Below are positions 36,435-44,543 of a stretch of 64,000 nt of DNA, one piece after another (within the stretch, counting starts at the first letter, position 1; every line of letters starts with the position of its first letter). Under the pieces are notes generated by a model, which worked only from the letters and a program-made list of their open reading frames with translations, was not told the origin of the DNA and did no database searches. The stretch is from Pseudobdellovibrionaceae bacterium (GTDB taxonomy: Bacteria > Bdellovibrionota > Bdellovibrionia > Bdellovibrionales > UBA1609). The position numbers and the translations under genes are program-made. The DNA is taken from the NCBI GenBank assembly GCA_947444305.1, contig CANEZP010000004.1, positions 248,001 to 312,000 of the forward strand. Direction: 5' to 3'.

Positions 36435-37859
36435 TTACTGGATGGGACAGCGGCCTTCGCTTTTGCCCCAGAGATTGAAGTGCTCGATGGGATTAGATCC
36501 CGCGTTCCGAACATCGTCGTAAAGGGTCAAATAGTCCGCGGCCGAAACGGGCATCGTGCAACGGCCTATCACTTCGCAACGGCCTTCTTTCGCGCCGAAA
36601 AGCTTATAGTGGAGGAATGCATTTATGCCGGCCGATCGAACATCGGGATAGAACGTTAAGTAATCATCCTGGCTCAGGGGTCCGGTCGCGCAGCCCGACT
36701 TCGTTTCTTTAATATCGTACCGGGCGGACGAGCGAATCAAAGAAAGGTGATTTGAAGTTCGCGTATCTAAATTGACCGGGATATCCATTTTCCCGTTTGC
36801 GGACGGATGCCAACTTTGGAAGATGTAGTCATCGGTGACCGCGCGTAACGCCGCCGAGTCGACGTAAAAGCCGAGTACGTCGCGAACGTAGGCATCAGAG
36901 TTGGTGGTCTGCTGGCCCCAGTAGATGATGCCGAACCGCACGCCTTTCGCGCGAACGTGATTGGCCAGGTCGATGAGCTCATTTTGTATTGCCGGGTTTC
37001 GAATATCGCCCGCCGCAACTTCGCGGTTGATGTCGATGTGAAACGCGCTCGGTAAAGCACCGGCCGCTTGCAGATCATCGATCCATTTTTTAAGTTTCGC
37101 CGCCGAGGGTGCCGGAAACGATTCGATGTCGGCAATGGCAACCCGAGGTTCTTGCGCCCTCAAACCTTTGATCCAATCGGCCGTTATTCTCACGGTCTCG
37201 GCGTAGGAAAGCCCGCACGAGTGTTCCGCGTTGGCCGACGTTTGATTCAACGGTTCATCCAGGGTGACCCATTTAATCTGCGCGCCTTCTTGACGGATTT
37301 GCCGGATATATTTGACCGCCTCGCCGAGAAGGACCGGCCCTTGACACCAAGCCATGTTGCCGTCGGGCGGTGGCTTGATTACGCCGGCCTCGAGCGCGAG
37401 GTCCATGCCGAACATATTCAATCGTTGGAAACCCTGGCGCGCTTTAAATTCGGGAAAGTTATTCGGCGCCATCGCGGATCCCGCTCCGCCTAAGTTAGCC
37501 ATGTGGAATTTGAAAACGTTAACGACGCGGTCGCTATTCCAATCGTAATCCATCAACGCGCGGTAATCCTCCGAGTTGATGTTCGGCGATAACCAAATGC
37601 GCGGGCGATGACCACCCGCCGTTGAGAACTGCGCGCTGACGATGGTCGCGGGATCCGCGGGTGTGTAGTCTCCGCCACCGGCCGCCGCCGCGGCTTGCGC
37701 GTCGACTTCGGTCATGGTCGCCGATAGAATCGTCGTCCACCCGTTCTCGCTAATTGTCGCGTCCGTTAATCCGGTGACCCCCGCCGGCGCGCCGAAACCT
37801 TGGCTGCTGAACAGCGACAACAAGGCAACGGCTACGATGGTAAACTTCGAGCGGGACAT
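36435..37859 (-). CDS. Secreted protein with TIM-barrel-like domain and C-terminal YLxxYxDVR repeats
   Basis: 474 residues with a signal peptide (about 1-23). Residues about 60-380 have strand motifs of a glycoside-hydrolase-like barrel (WVTLDEPL, VAIADIESFPAPS, FHIDINR, FGIIYWGQQ), with acidic residues at strand ends, but no family is recognised. The C-terminus has two copies of about 35 residues, DYLTFYPDVRSAGINAF and DYLTLYDDVRNAGSNPI, each ending in EGRC. Repeats of this kind occur in surface and calcium-binding proteins. A secreted sugar-active enzyme is possible; this is inference. No ribosome site is clear. Confidence 0.75.
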   Translation of the reverse strand: MSRSKFTIVAVALLSLFSSQGFGAPAGVTGLTDATISENGWTTILSATMTEVDAQAAAAAGGGDYTPADPATIVSAQFSTAGGHRPRIWLSPNINSEDYRALMDYDWNSDRVVNVFKFHMANLGGAGSAMAPNNFPEFKARQGFQRLNMFGMDLALEAGVIKPPPDGNMAWCQGPVLLGEAVKYIRQIRQEGAQIKWVTLDEPLNQTSANAEHSCGLSYAETVRITADWIKGLRAQEPRVAIADIESFPAPSAAKLKKWIDDLQAAGALPSAFHIDINREVAAGDIRNPAIQNELIDLANHVRAKGVRFGIIYWGQQTTNSDAYVRDVLGFYVDSAALRAVTDDYIFQSWHPSANGKMDIPVNLDTRTSNHLSLIRSSARYDIKETKSGCATGPLSQDDYLTFYPDVRSAGINAFLHYKLFGAKEGRCEVIGRCTMPVSAADYLTLYDDVRNAGSNPIEHFNLWGKSEGRCPIQ

Positions 37860-37946
37860 ACTTTAAGTCTAAGGACTAACCGGCAGCTTTCAAATGTTAA
37901 TTTCTCAAATCGAGTTGATCGCTTCTTCCGTACCAATTCGAAACAC

Positions 37947-38747
37947 CTACTTCTTGCGTTGGCAAACCACGAGGGCTTGGTAGGTCTCGCAAGCCATCGC
38001 CACGTTCCATCCTGATAGGTCGCCCTGCGTGATTCTTTGCGAGAGCTGCACCGAGTGTTCCTGCGCCGCGCAGGTGGAAAAGTTATTCGTCACGATCCAA
38101 CCACCGCCCGTAGCGACGTAGCCCGCGTCGCAAAACTGATAGCTCCCGACGATGCTCGCGCTCGAAGCGAGACCGGTGACGTTGCCGCCCGACTTATAGT
38201 TTATATTTTCGGACAACGCCGATGAACAGCTGTCCAGCAGCCCGCCCTTGATTCTGAAAACCCGGCGGCTGCGGGCCGGGTGAACGCTCGCGAGCCCCTC
38301 GGCGTGTAAATCGATTCTAAATTCGCCGGTATAAAGATCATCCCAGCCCATGGCCTTCAAATCGGAAACGGTGACGTCCTTAACCATCCACGGTGAGCCC
38401 GCTTCTAACGGAATACCCACTTCGGCGAGGTTCGCGCTGGCGGCGTTGCATGAAGTGCGGATTTTACCGAGGTTCAAGCTGCCCGTACCCGCGGCGTCGA
38501 AGATTACCGTCGGCGTAAGGCCGGGTGCCCTGAACTGACAGTCGCAAACTAATCCGTCGGCTAAAGTTTGATTCAGCCGATTCTGTAAATTGATGATCGA
38601 CAATTTGTAAGCCAGCGAGCGTTGCTGTTTGAACATTCCGTTGAGACTACCCAGCACCGCGATCATCGCCGCCGTGAGGATGGCCATCGCGATCAACATT
38701 TCGACTAACGAAAATCCTGAATTTAGCGGCCGTAGATCGCTCTTCAT
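37947..38747 (-). CDS. Prepilin-like secreted protein
   Basis: 266 residues. A type IV prepilin leader, GFSLVEMLIAMAIL, with the processing Gly at residue 11 and Glu at +5, and a hydrophobic helix. The C-terminal domain (about 80 residues) has paired Cys and the motif CDAGYVATGGGW, matched in the gene at 38838. GAGGTGAG precedes the ATG directly. It is divergent from its paralogue with 90 bases between. Confidence 0.85.
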   Translation of the reverse strand: MKSDLRPLNSGFSLVEMLIAMAILTAAMIAVLGSLNGMFKQQRSLAYKLSIINLQNRLNQTLADGLVCDCQFRAPGLTPTVIFDAAGTGSLNLGKIRTSCNAASANLAEVGIPLEAGSPWMVKDVTVSDLKAMGWDDLYTGEFRIDLHAEGLASVHPARSRRVFRIKGGLLDSCSSALSENINYKSGGNVTGLASSASIVGSYQFCDAGYVATGGGWIVTNNFSTCAAQEHSVQLSQRITQGDLSGWNVAMACETYQALVVCQRKK

Positions 38748-38758
38748 CTCACCTCGAT

Positions 38759-38778
38759 ATTAGATACTTCGATCTAAT
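38759..38778. promoter_or_regulatory. Inverted repeat in the divergent prepilin promoter region
   Basis: ATTAGAT (38759-38765) mirrors ATCTAAT (38772-38778) with spacer ACTTCG, in an AT-rich 90-base gap between the two divergent prepilin-like genes. It is placed like a shared operator. No regulator is adjacent. Confidence 0.4.
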
Positions 38779-38837
38779 TTAAATATTTTCAATTAAAAAC
38801 GTGAATAGTTGCCGGCCTTGGGTAGACTTAAATCGGA

Positions 38838-39629
38838 ATGTTGCCGCAAAACAAATCGAAAGCCTCGGGCTTTTCTCTTATCGAAGTGTTGATCGTACTC
38901 GGGTTGTTCGCAATCTCCGCGGCGGCGTTGAGTTCATTCATGCTTACTCTGCAGGGCGCCAATCGCACGCTGCAGACTAGGGCCGACATTCAAGATCTCG
39001 CGCGCGAAATTCAAACCATCGCTTTGGATCCTCCCATCTGCGGTTGTCAGTTGGTCGGTTCGGGTGCACTGCAACCGTCGACGATCGCGCCCGGGACTTC
39101 CCGTGTTGAGCTCACGCAATTGCTCACCACGTGCGCGGCGACGTCGATGAAGATCGCGGAGGTTGGGTTAAGCCTCAACGGTTACCCTAAAGTTTCGCGG
39201 ATCGCGGTGGACGAACTCAAACCCACCGCCACTCCGTCTATCTATTCCGGCACTTTTCGCGTTGAGTTCACTCCACTCCCCGGCGCGCCCGCTTCCCGTC
39301 CCATTCGGCTTGAACAAAATTTTTTAGAGTCCGGCGGGAAGCTCGTCGGTTGCGTCGCCGGCGCCGCTAACAATATTTTCCACGGTGAAGGCGCGGTCAT
39401 CACAACCGGCGCATCGACGACGGCAAAATCCATCGCGCTTTGCCCGCCCGGTTATAAACCGATCGGCGGCGGATGGAAGGCCAATCCCGTCGTTATGTCG
39501 ACGACTTGCCAACCGCGGGTGACTTGGTCCGGACCGGTTCTGAACACGACGACGAATCTTTGGGGTTGGGCGGTGCGCATGACCTGCCAACAGTACAAAG
39601 CCATTTCCGTTTGCCAGAAAGACACTTGA
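38838..39629 (+). CDS. Prepilin-like secreted protein, paralogue of the divergent gene
   Basis: 263 residues. Leader GFSLIEVLIVLGLF with processing Gly at residue 11, Glu at +5, hydrophobic helix. Then an ICGCQ pair, and a C-terminal domain beginning CPPGYKPIGGGW and containing GWAVRMTCQQYKAISVCQK, matching GWNVAMACETYQALVVCQR of the gene on the other strand. The two are clear paralogues. Pseudopilins are processed by a prepilin peptidase, not encoded here. They may be minor pilins or adhesion tips; the role is unknown. Confidence 0.85.
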   Translation: MLPQNKSKASGFSLIEVLIVLGLFAISAAALSSFMLTLQGANRTLQTRADIQDLAREIQTIALDPPICGCQLVGSGALQPSTIAPGTSRVELTQLLTTCAATSMKIAEVGLSLNGYPKVSRIAVDELKPTATPSIYSGTFRVEFTPLPGAPASRPIRLEQNFLESGGKLVGCVAGAANNIFHGEGAVITTGASTTAKSIALCPPGYKPIGGGWKANPVVMSTTCQPRVTWSGPVLNTTTNLWGWAVRMTCQQYKAISVCQKDT

Positions 39630-39651
39630 TCATTTTTCCGAGGTGAAATTT

Positions 39652-40101
39652 ATGGCGAAAGATCGCCGGCAGCGAAAAAACAATATCGTTCGGTTGGGCG
39701 CGCAGCTCCGCTACTTCGGCTACGTGAATCTAGTTTGGACCGCGATTTCCATCATCGTCCTTTGCGGATCGAGCTACCTGCTCAATGACTCGGTCCGCAG
39801 CCTCGCCGAGATCGAAAACTTGAGTGAAGAAACCCGCCAGTCCCTCGCCTTACTCATCCGTTACCCAATCTACATCGCGATCACCTGCCTACTCGTCGGC
39901 GGCATCTTCGCGTTCCTTCACTCGTTACGTTTCTCGCACCGGGTCTTCGGCCCGTTGGTCCCCTTACAAAACATGATCAAAAACCTAACGGAAGGCGACT
40001 ACACCACCCGCCTCTCCCTCCGCAAAGACGACGAACTCCAAGAACTAGCCAACTCAATGAACAAACTAGCCGAAACCCTCGAATCCAAAAAATCCCGTTA
40101 A
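39652..40101 (+). CDS. HAMP-domain membrane protein without output domain
   Basis: About 149 residues. Two transmembrane segments (near 25-45 and 70-92), then a HAMP domain: PLVPLQNMIKNLTEGDYTTRLSL and DDELQELANSMNKLAETL. It stops right after HAMP, so a kinase or methyl-accepting partner is missing. ATG at 39652 has GAGG eight bases upstream. The gene ends in TAA and is followed by a hairpin at 40113-40140 and the RAYT gene. A Bdellovibrio-like signalling adaptor is possible. Confidence 0.8.
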   Translation: MAKDRRQRKNNIVRLGAQLRYFGYVNLVWTAISIIVLCGSSYLLNDSVRSLAEIENLSEETRQSLALLIRYPIYIAITCLLVGGIFAFLHSLRFSHRVFGPLVPLQNMIKNLTEGDYTTRLSLRKDDELQELANSMNKLAETLESKKSR

Positions 40102-40112
40102 GAATTTTTAGA

Positions 40113-40140
40113 TCGAAGGCCAAAACGAAGTTGGCTTCGA
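40113..40140. repeat. Imperfect hairpin after the HAMP gene
   Basis: TCGAAGGCCAA (40113-40123) pairs imperfectly with TTGGCTTCGA (40131-40140), with one bulged G. There is no T-run, so terminator function is uncertain; it may be part of the palindrome group ahead of the RAYT gene. Confidence 0.4.
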
Positions 40141-40150
40141 CGATCGCACA

Positions 40151-40245
40151 TCCGTCCGATCATCACTCTCCCATCCAACCAAACCTCCCCAACATCAAGG
40201 TCTTCACGCCGCGGACGGCGTGAAGAAGGCCTTCGCACGGACGGA
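40151..40245. repeat. Palindrome cluster at the 5' end of the RAYT gene
   Basis: TCCGTCCG (40151-40158) mirrors CGGACGGA (40238-40245), enclosing a perfect hairpin TCTTCACGCCG-CGGA-CGGCGTGAAGA (40201-40226). The GTG start of the transposase lies inside the right arm of this hairpin. Such hairpins are the usual targets of RAYT enzymes. Confidence 0.55.
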
Positions 40246-40813
40246 CGAATCAACGCAAAACAAAATCAGCCTTCTCGAAGACGCAAAAAAGCAAATTCCC
40301 CTGCTTAAACCAGAAAGAAAGTTTTACGGAGGCCTTTACCGGAACAAACGAAAAGGCCGGCAAGGGCACAGACCCCTCGCGGAAAAGAGATCAATCCACC
40401 TCGTGCTGCGTTCGACCCAAGCCAAAGGCGAAAAATCATTCCTGAAGCACCGGAAAACAGTTCGGGGAATCATTGATCGTTTCGCAAAAAAGAACGGCGT
40501 GCGGATTCATTCTGTCGCCAACGTGGGAAATCACCTTCACTTGCATATTCAACTCGCCAATAGGTTCACCTACCGGCCATTCATCCGGGCCATTACGGGA
40601 ACGATTGCGTTGGTCATTACCAAGGCGAGTAAGCTTAAGAAGAACAAGAAAAGATTTTGGGATTATCGCCCGTTCACGCGAGTAGTGATTGGTTACCACG
40701 CGTTTCTAAACGTACGGGATTACGTCCTCGTCAATCAACTCGAGGGGCAAGGGCATGACCGTGACTATGCCGATATCATAGTGAGGGAGTTCGGGCCGCG
40801 AAGTTCGGCCTAG
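40220..40813 (+). CDS. RAYT-like Y1 transposase (REP-associated)
   Basis: 197 residues. HUH motif N-H105-L-H107-L-H in the usual place, and a C-terminal helix with Y168 (VRDYVLVNQLE) that should be the nucleophilic tyrosine. The pattern SIHLVLRS-(27)-VRGIIDRFAKKNGVRIHSVANVGNHLHLHI is that of TnpA_REP / RAYT enzymes, which cut and rejoin single-stranded DNA at hairpins. The N-terminus is very basic. The only start is GTG at 40220 inside a hairpin. The 3' end also has a short hairpin (GGCCG/CGGCC near 40796-40812). It lies between the HAMP gene and the TonB receptor. Confidence 0.85.
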   Translation: MKKAFARTDESTQNKISLLEDAKKQIPLLKPERKFYGGLYRNKRKGRQGHRPLAEKRSIHLVLRSTQAKGEKSFLKHRKTVRGIIDRFAKKNGVRIHSVANVGNHLHLHIQLANRFTYRPFIRAITGTIALVITKASKLKKNKKRFWDYRPFTRVVIGYHAFLNVRDYVLVNQLEGQGHDRDYADIIVREFGPRSSA

Positions 40814-40848
40814 TTGCTTGCAAAACCGGCGCAGACCCGAAGAACGAA

Positions 40849-42951
40849 TCAGAAATCCAAAACTGCTTTTACGAAATATTCGCGGCCGCGGTTTGGGCCC
40901 CAGACGTGACGGTTGTCGAGGTGGGTGTGGCCGCCGTGCTCGTGCCACATGGCCGGGCTATCGCCCTTTTTGGTTTGCGTGAAGTCGAAGAGGTTTTGCA
41001 CACCCAAAGTCAATTCGACGGCTTTCAGTTTCTTTGAGAAACTTGCGTCCCACTGCCAATACGCGGGAGACTTCGTTCGCTTAGGTTCGGAGACGCCGAG
41101 CAAACCGTCACTAACGTTGTACTGATCAGAATACTGGTAATACTTCCCGATCCGTCGAGCGCCGACCCAGGAACCGTTGACGACGAAGGTAAACCCACGT
41201 TTTTCATATTCACTGCGCAGATTCACGCGCTGCTCAATCGCCGCCGTCGGTAATTTCGATTTGTAGGCGTCAGGGTAGCGGAAATTTTCGTAGCCGACTT
41301 CAAGCAACCAAGCCGGCACCGGCCTTATCCCGGTCAAAAGGTCGTACACAAATAAATCGTGGCTCTCGCGATCATTCACGAAGCGCAAAGGCCCCGCGTG
41401 CGCAACCGCCGGCTCCAATGGGTAGGACATGTTCCGGAGATGGGTGTAGTGCAGACTCGGCGTGAGGTAAACCACGGGCGTATTGTAGCTGGCCGAATAA
41501 ACGAGCGAATGCGATTTCTCGAGCTTGGTGATATCGACTACGAAACCATCGTAAGCCCCGTGCGCCGACTCGATCGAAGTCAGGGGCATGCGGTAGCCGG
41601 TACCGTACGCGAAATTTTGGCTGAAGTGCTCGGTGTGCTGCCACTTAGCCATGAGCCGGGGCGAAACGACGTCGCGATTCAAGGACCGAAGTTTTAACCA
41701 GCGAGCCTCGAGCTTCTCAAGACGAAGTGCCGCGGAGAATTCAAAACCATTTTTGAAAAACCAGTCGTGCTGACCGAACAGGGAGTAGGACGCGTAATTG
41801 AAATCGTCCTTCGGAATATTGTTTTTTTCGTACATGACTTGCGAATCTGAACGCAAGATCTCGTTGCGAATGGAAACGCCCAGGGTACCGACGCGATTCT
41901 CCGCCAATTGCCGGTTCCAGCGGAGATCGGAATAAGCCGTCGTGTCGGTCGTCGCGTAATCATAACCATGCATGTAAAAAGATTTTTGATCGTAGATCGC
42001 ACCGGCGAGATTCCACTCCAAGGTATTGCGCTCATCAAGGTTAGAGAGCAATTTCGATGTCACTTCCGTACGCTTTATGCCGACGTATTCACTGATACTC
42101 TTTACGTCACCGCGGAAAGGGCGCCGAACGTCGCCGCCGTCGAAATCGGTGTCGGAGGCGAGGGTGCCGGTCGGTGCAGAAAGCTTCGTGCGGGAGGAAT
42201 TGCCGCCGATCACTTCCATTTCGGCGTAGCTCAAACGCGTGGTCCACTGCGTTCGGGGCGAGAGATCCAAAGACTGCTTCAGGAAAACGGACTGCCGCTC
42301 TTTATAAGGACTTTCGGCAAAACCATTTTTGTCGACGTCCCAGGAGGTCTGGCTGCCGAACTCACCGCCGACCGAAAAACGATATTTTTTGAAGACATGA
42401 TTGTGCATGAGTTCATAAGTTTTCGTCGAGCGGTCGCCGAGGCGAACCGACGCCCGGCTCCCCGTCTCGCGCGGCGTAAGCGTAAGGATATTGATCGAGC
42501 CGCCGATCGCTTCGGGATTTAATAAAGCATTGCCGGAACCGCGCTTCACTTCAATTTCTTGCACCGACTGCATGGGGATGGCGTCAAAGCCGTAGACCGA
42601 AGTGACCGCCGAATAAAGCGGGACGCCGTCGATCAACACCGATGTGTGATCGCCGCGCAAGCCGTTGATGCTGATGCGCTTCGCTCCGCAGTTCACGCAG
42701 TAATCTTGGCTGTCGACCCCGGGCATGCGGTCTACCGCTTCGTTCAACGACGTGGCCTGAGATTTATCGATTCTTGCTTTTTTGAGTACATCAACCGTAT
42801 CCGCGGTCGATTCACGCCGGCTACCCAAAGTTTTTGGGGCGGGATTTACGATGATGTCGGGCAACGTAATAGATTCTTGCGCCGACGCTTGGGTAACGGC
42901 GCAAACGACGACGGTAAAAAGAGTGAGGCTACACGCCTTGAACAATTTCAT
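40849..42951 (-). CDS. TonB-dependent outer-membrane receptor, probably for a metal
   Basis: 700 residues. Signal peptide to about residue 24 (ASAQ), plug domain to about 160 with the family segment ISINGLRGDHTSVLIDGVP, then 22-strand-type barrel ending in Phe (FVKAVLDF). C85 and C88 (CVNCG) sit in the plug, as in a group of metal-linked receptors. A His-rich loop MWHEHGGHTHLDNRH lies just before the last strand. It is 12 bases downstream of a small exported protein gene on the same strand, both divergent from a thioredoxin-like, poly-His and Fur-family group. Zinc is the best guess for the metal because of the His residues and the regulator, but iron, copper or nickel are not excluded. Confidence 0.9.
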   Translation of the reverse strand: MKLFKACSLTLFTVVVCAVTQASAQESITLPDIIVNPAPKTLGSRRESTADTVDVLKKARIDKSQATSLNEAVDRMPGVDSQDYCVNCGAKRISINGLRGDHTSVLIDGVPLYSAVTSVYGFDAIPMQSVQEIEVKRGSGNALLNPEAIGGSINILTLTPRETGSRASVRLGDRSTKTYELMHNHVFKKYRFSVGGEFGSQTSWDVDKNGFAESPYKERQSVFLKQSLDLSPRTQWTTRLSYAEMEVIGGNSSRTKLSAPTGTLASDTDFDGGDVRRPFRGDVKSISEYVGIKRTEVTSKLLSNLDERNTLEWNLAGAIYDQKSFYMHGYDYATTDTTAYSDLRWNRQLAENRVGTLGVSIRNEILRSDSQVMYEKNNIPKDDFNYASYSLFGQHDWFFKNGFEFSAALRLEKLEARWLKLRSLNRDVVSPRLMAKWQHTEHFSQNFAYGTGYRMPLTSIESAHGAYDGFVVDITKLEKSHSLVYSASYNTPVVYLTPSLHYTHLRNMSYPLEPAVAHAGPLRFVNDRESHDLFVYDLLTGIRPVPAWLLEVGYENFRYPDAYKSKLPTAAIEQRVNLRSEYEKRGFTFVVNGSWVGARRIGKYYQYSDQYNVSDGLLGVSEPKRTKSPAYWQWDASFSKKLKAVELTLGVQNLFDFTQTKKGDSPAMWHEHGGHTHLDNRHVWGPNRGREYFVKAVLDF

Positions 42952-42963
42952 TGCGGCCGCTCT

Positions 42964-43461
42964 TTAAGGCGCGGGATTTTCGAAACGTGCGAACGCTTCT
43001 TCAACCGCTTTTAGCTCCGCCGCTTGGCTCAGTTCGCGTAGACCATCGCAGACGACCGGATCGTGGTGACCGGCCTCGGCGTGCCAGTACAAGATGCCGA
43101 ATTTCACGGGCGTGGCCGGACCGGCAACGTTGACGACGAGATCTTTGACCTTCGCGCCGGGAGCGGCATCTTGGTAGCGATATAAGGAACGTGCCGGCAA
43201 AAATTGAGCGGCGTAAGGGCCGACGGTAATCCACACCGGCTGCCCGGCGGCGGAAAGATGCGGCAGCGTGCTGACCGAACGGAAAACGGCACCGGAAAGA
43301 TCGGGCGAATATAAAGCTTCAACGTAACAAACCGTCGGTTGGCTTAAATGCACTTTGACCTGTCCCGCGAAGTAGCGGGCACCGGGCGTCAGCGCGGCCG
43401 ACGCGTGAAAGGACCAAACGGTGAATAAAGAAAGAAAGACTAAAATGGTGGAGGAAAACAT
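42964..43461 (-). CDS. Small exported protein, paralogue of the poly-His protein
   Basis: 165 residues. Signal peptide ends at about residue 22 (SFHASA). The mature domain has a Cys early and another near the C-terminus (HHDPVVCDGLREL), with a His pair H-H-D. It aligns by eye with the protein at 44001: CYVEALYSPD versus CLVESAYSTD, GPYAAQF versus GPVEAAY, and HHDPVVCDGLREL versus HSDGIACEKLTEL. It lacks the poly-His tail. AAGGAA precedes the ATG. Function is unknown; a periplasmic metal-binding helper for the receptor downstream is inferred from context. Confidence 0.85.
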   Translation of the reverse strand: MFSSTILVFLSLFTVWSFHASAALTPGARYFAGQVKVHLSQPTVCYVEALYSPDLSGAVFRSVSTLPHLSAAGQPVWITVGPYAAQFLPARSLYRYQDAAPGAKVKDLVVNVAGPATPVKFGILYWHAEAGHHDPVVCDGLRELSQAAELKAVEEAFARFENPAP

Positions 43462-43474
43462 CGCGATTCCTTTT

Positions 43475-43492
43475 ATTGCAACGAAGTTGCGT
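43475..43492. promoter_or_regulatory. Palindromic operator candidate for the Fur-family regulator
   Basis: GCAAC-GAA-GTTGC (43478-43490) with partly symmetric flanks, in the 52-base divergent gap, directly downstream of the minus-strand -10 box and covering the likely transcription start. This is the classical place for a repressor operator. Binding by the Fur-family protein encoded at 44544 is inference. Confidence 0.5.
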
Positions 43493-43494
43493 TT

Positions 43495-43523
43495 GTACTA
43501 AGACCCTATCCACATGTTGTCAA
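43495..43523 (-). promoter_or_regulatory. Near-consensus sigma-70 promoter for the receptor operon
   Basis: On the minus strand TTGACA (43523-43518) and TAGTAC (43500-43495) are separated by exactly 17 bases. The -35 hexamer is perfect. It reads toward the ATG at 43461. Its -35 overlaps the start codon region of the divergent thioredoxin-like gene, so the two units may interfere. Confidence 0.6.
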
Positions 43524-43999
43524 TGGTCACGCTCATTTCATTTTTCTTCTCGCCCTTATTCGCCGCGAGCCCACCGGGTTTTTACGATCTCGAACTTGAG
43601 AACTTGAATTCGTTTTCACAAAGCAACACCGCGGAAATGAAGGGTGCGAACTCGGTTTGGGTATTGTTCCAGCCGGATTGCGCGAGCTGCAAAGTGCAAC
43701 TTGGCGATCTAGAATGTTTAGACAAGAAAATTGTGACCGTCGCCGCGGGCATCAACGGCAGCCGTGATCGCCTCAACGCGGCTCTTCGACCCACGGGTTT
43801 TGCGGGACGTCGCTATAAAGCCTCGAAGGCGTTAGAGCAAATCGTGAACACGACCGCAACCCCGACGATTTTTTTCGTAAATGAAGAAGGCCGATTGCTC
43901 GAAACGCACCGTGGAGCCCTCACCTGCACGAAACTTCAAGCTTTACTCAATCAGACTTTCAAATCCGACTCACCCACCGTTCAAACAAAGGAATTATAA
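43514..43999 (+). CDS. Exported thioredoxin-like protein
   Basis: 161 residues. N-terminal hydrophobic signal (to about residue 18, LFAAS), then a thioredoxin fold with the CxxC pair C56-A-S-C59 following WVLFQPD, and a cis-Pro-like segment TATPTIFFVNEEG. Probably a periplasmic oxidoreductase or chaperone. Start either at 43514 or at the second ATG 43523; no ribosome site is obvious. Its stop lies one base before the next gene's ATG, so the two are coupled. Confidence 0.85.
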   Translation: MLSMVTLISFFFSPLFAASPPGFYDLELENLNSFSQSNTAEMKGANSVWVLFQPDCASCKVQLGDLECLDKKIVTVAAGINGSRDRLNAALRPTGFAGRRYKASKALEQIVNTTATPTIFFVNEEGRLLETHRGALTCTKLQALLNQTFKSDSPTVQTKEL

Positions 44000-44000
44000 G

Positions 44001-44516
44001 ATGACAAAAATGACTCTCGGCTTGGCGATCGCACTCTTCGCAAATTTTGCTTCGGCGGACGCCGTCTATCAAAAAGGCGAGCAATCGACCGGCATCGCGG
44101 GCGATAACGTGTCTTGCTTGGTTGAATCGGCGTATTCGACCGATGGACAAAAGGTTACCGTGCGCACGTTGGTCGCCGATCCTCACGACAGCAAAGAAGT
44201 GGTCGCGCTTGGTCCGGTCGAAGCCGCGTACGACGCGAACGGAGCGGGATATCTGTTCAGGTCTTCGAAGAAAAACGAAACACTCCAGGCGCTTGTTCTC
44301 AACGCAACTTCGCTAGGCGTGGCCACCGGACTTTCGTTAATTGTTCTTGATGGCGGCCACAGCGACGGCATCGCCTGCGAAAAGCTGACCGAGCTGCAGG
44401 GACAAGAACTGCTGACCACCAAAGAAAAATTTGAACACTTCGGCGAAGAAGCCGGGGATCATCACGATCATAATCACGATCACGGACACGATCATAACCA
44501 CGGCCACAAACATTAA
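44001..44516 (+). CDS. Exported protein with poly-His/Asp metal-binding tail
   Basis: 171 residues from the ATG at 44001 (AAAGGA upstream); the frame extends further up but overlaps the preceding gene. Signal peptide ends near NFASADA. The mature domain is a paralogue of the protein at 42964 (two Cys in the same places). The last 19 residues are almost all His, Asp, Asn and Gly (HHDHNHDHGHDHNHGH), a typical zinc, nickel or cobalt buffer. It follows the thioredoxin-like gene by one base and precedes the Fur-family gene by 27 bases. Metal capture or storage in the periplasm is the likely role. Confidence 0.88.
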   Translation: MTKMTLGLAIALFANFASADAVYQKGEQSTGIAGDNVSCLVESAYSTDGQKVTVRTLVADPHDSKEVVALGPVEAAYDANGAGYLFRSSKKNETLQALVLNATSLGVATGLSLIVLDGGHSDGIACEKLTELQGQELLTTKEKFEHFGEEAGDHHDHNHDHGHDHNHGHKH

Positions 44517-44543
44517 TCTTTCGGCGCAATCTGCGGGCTCGCG

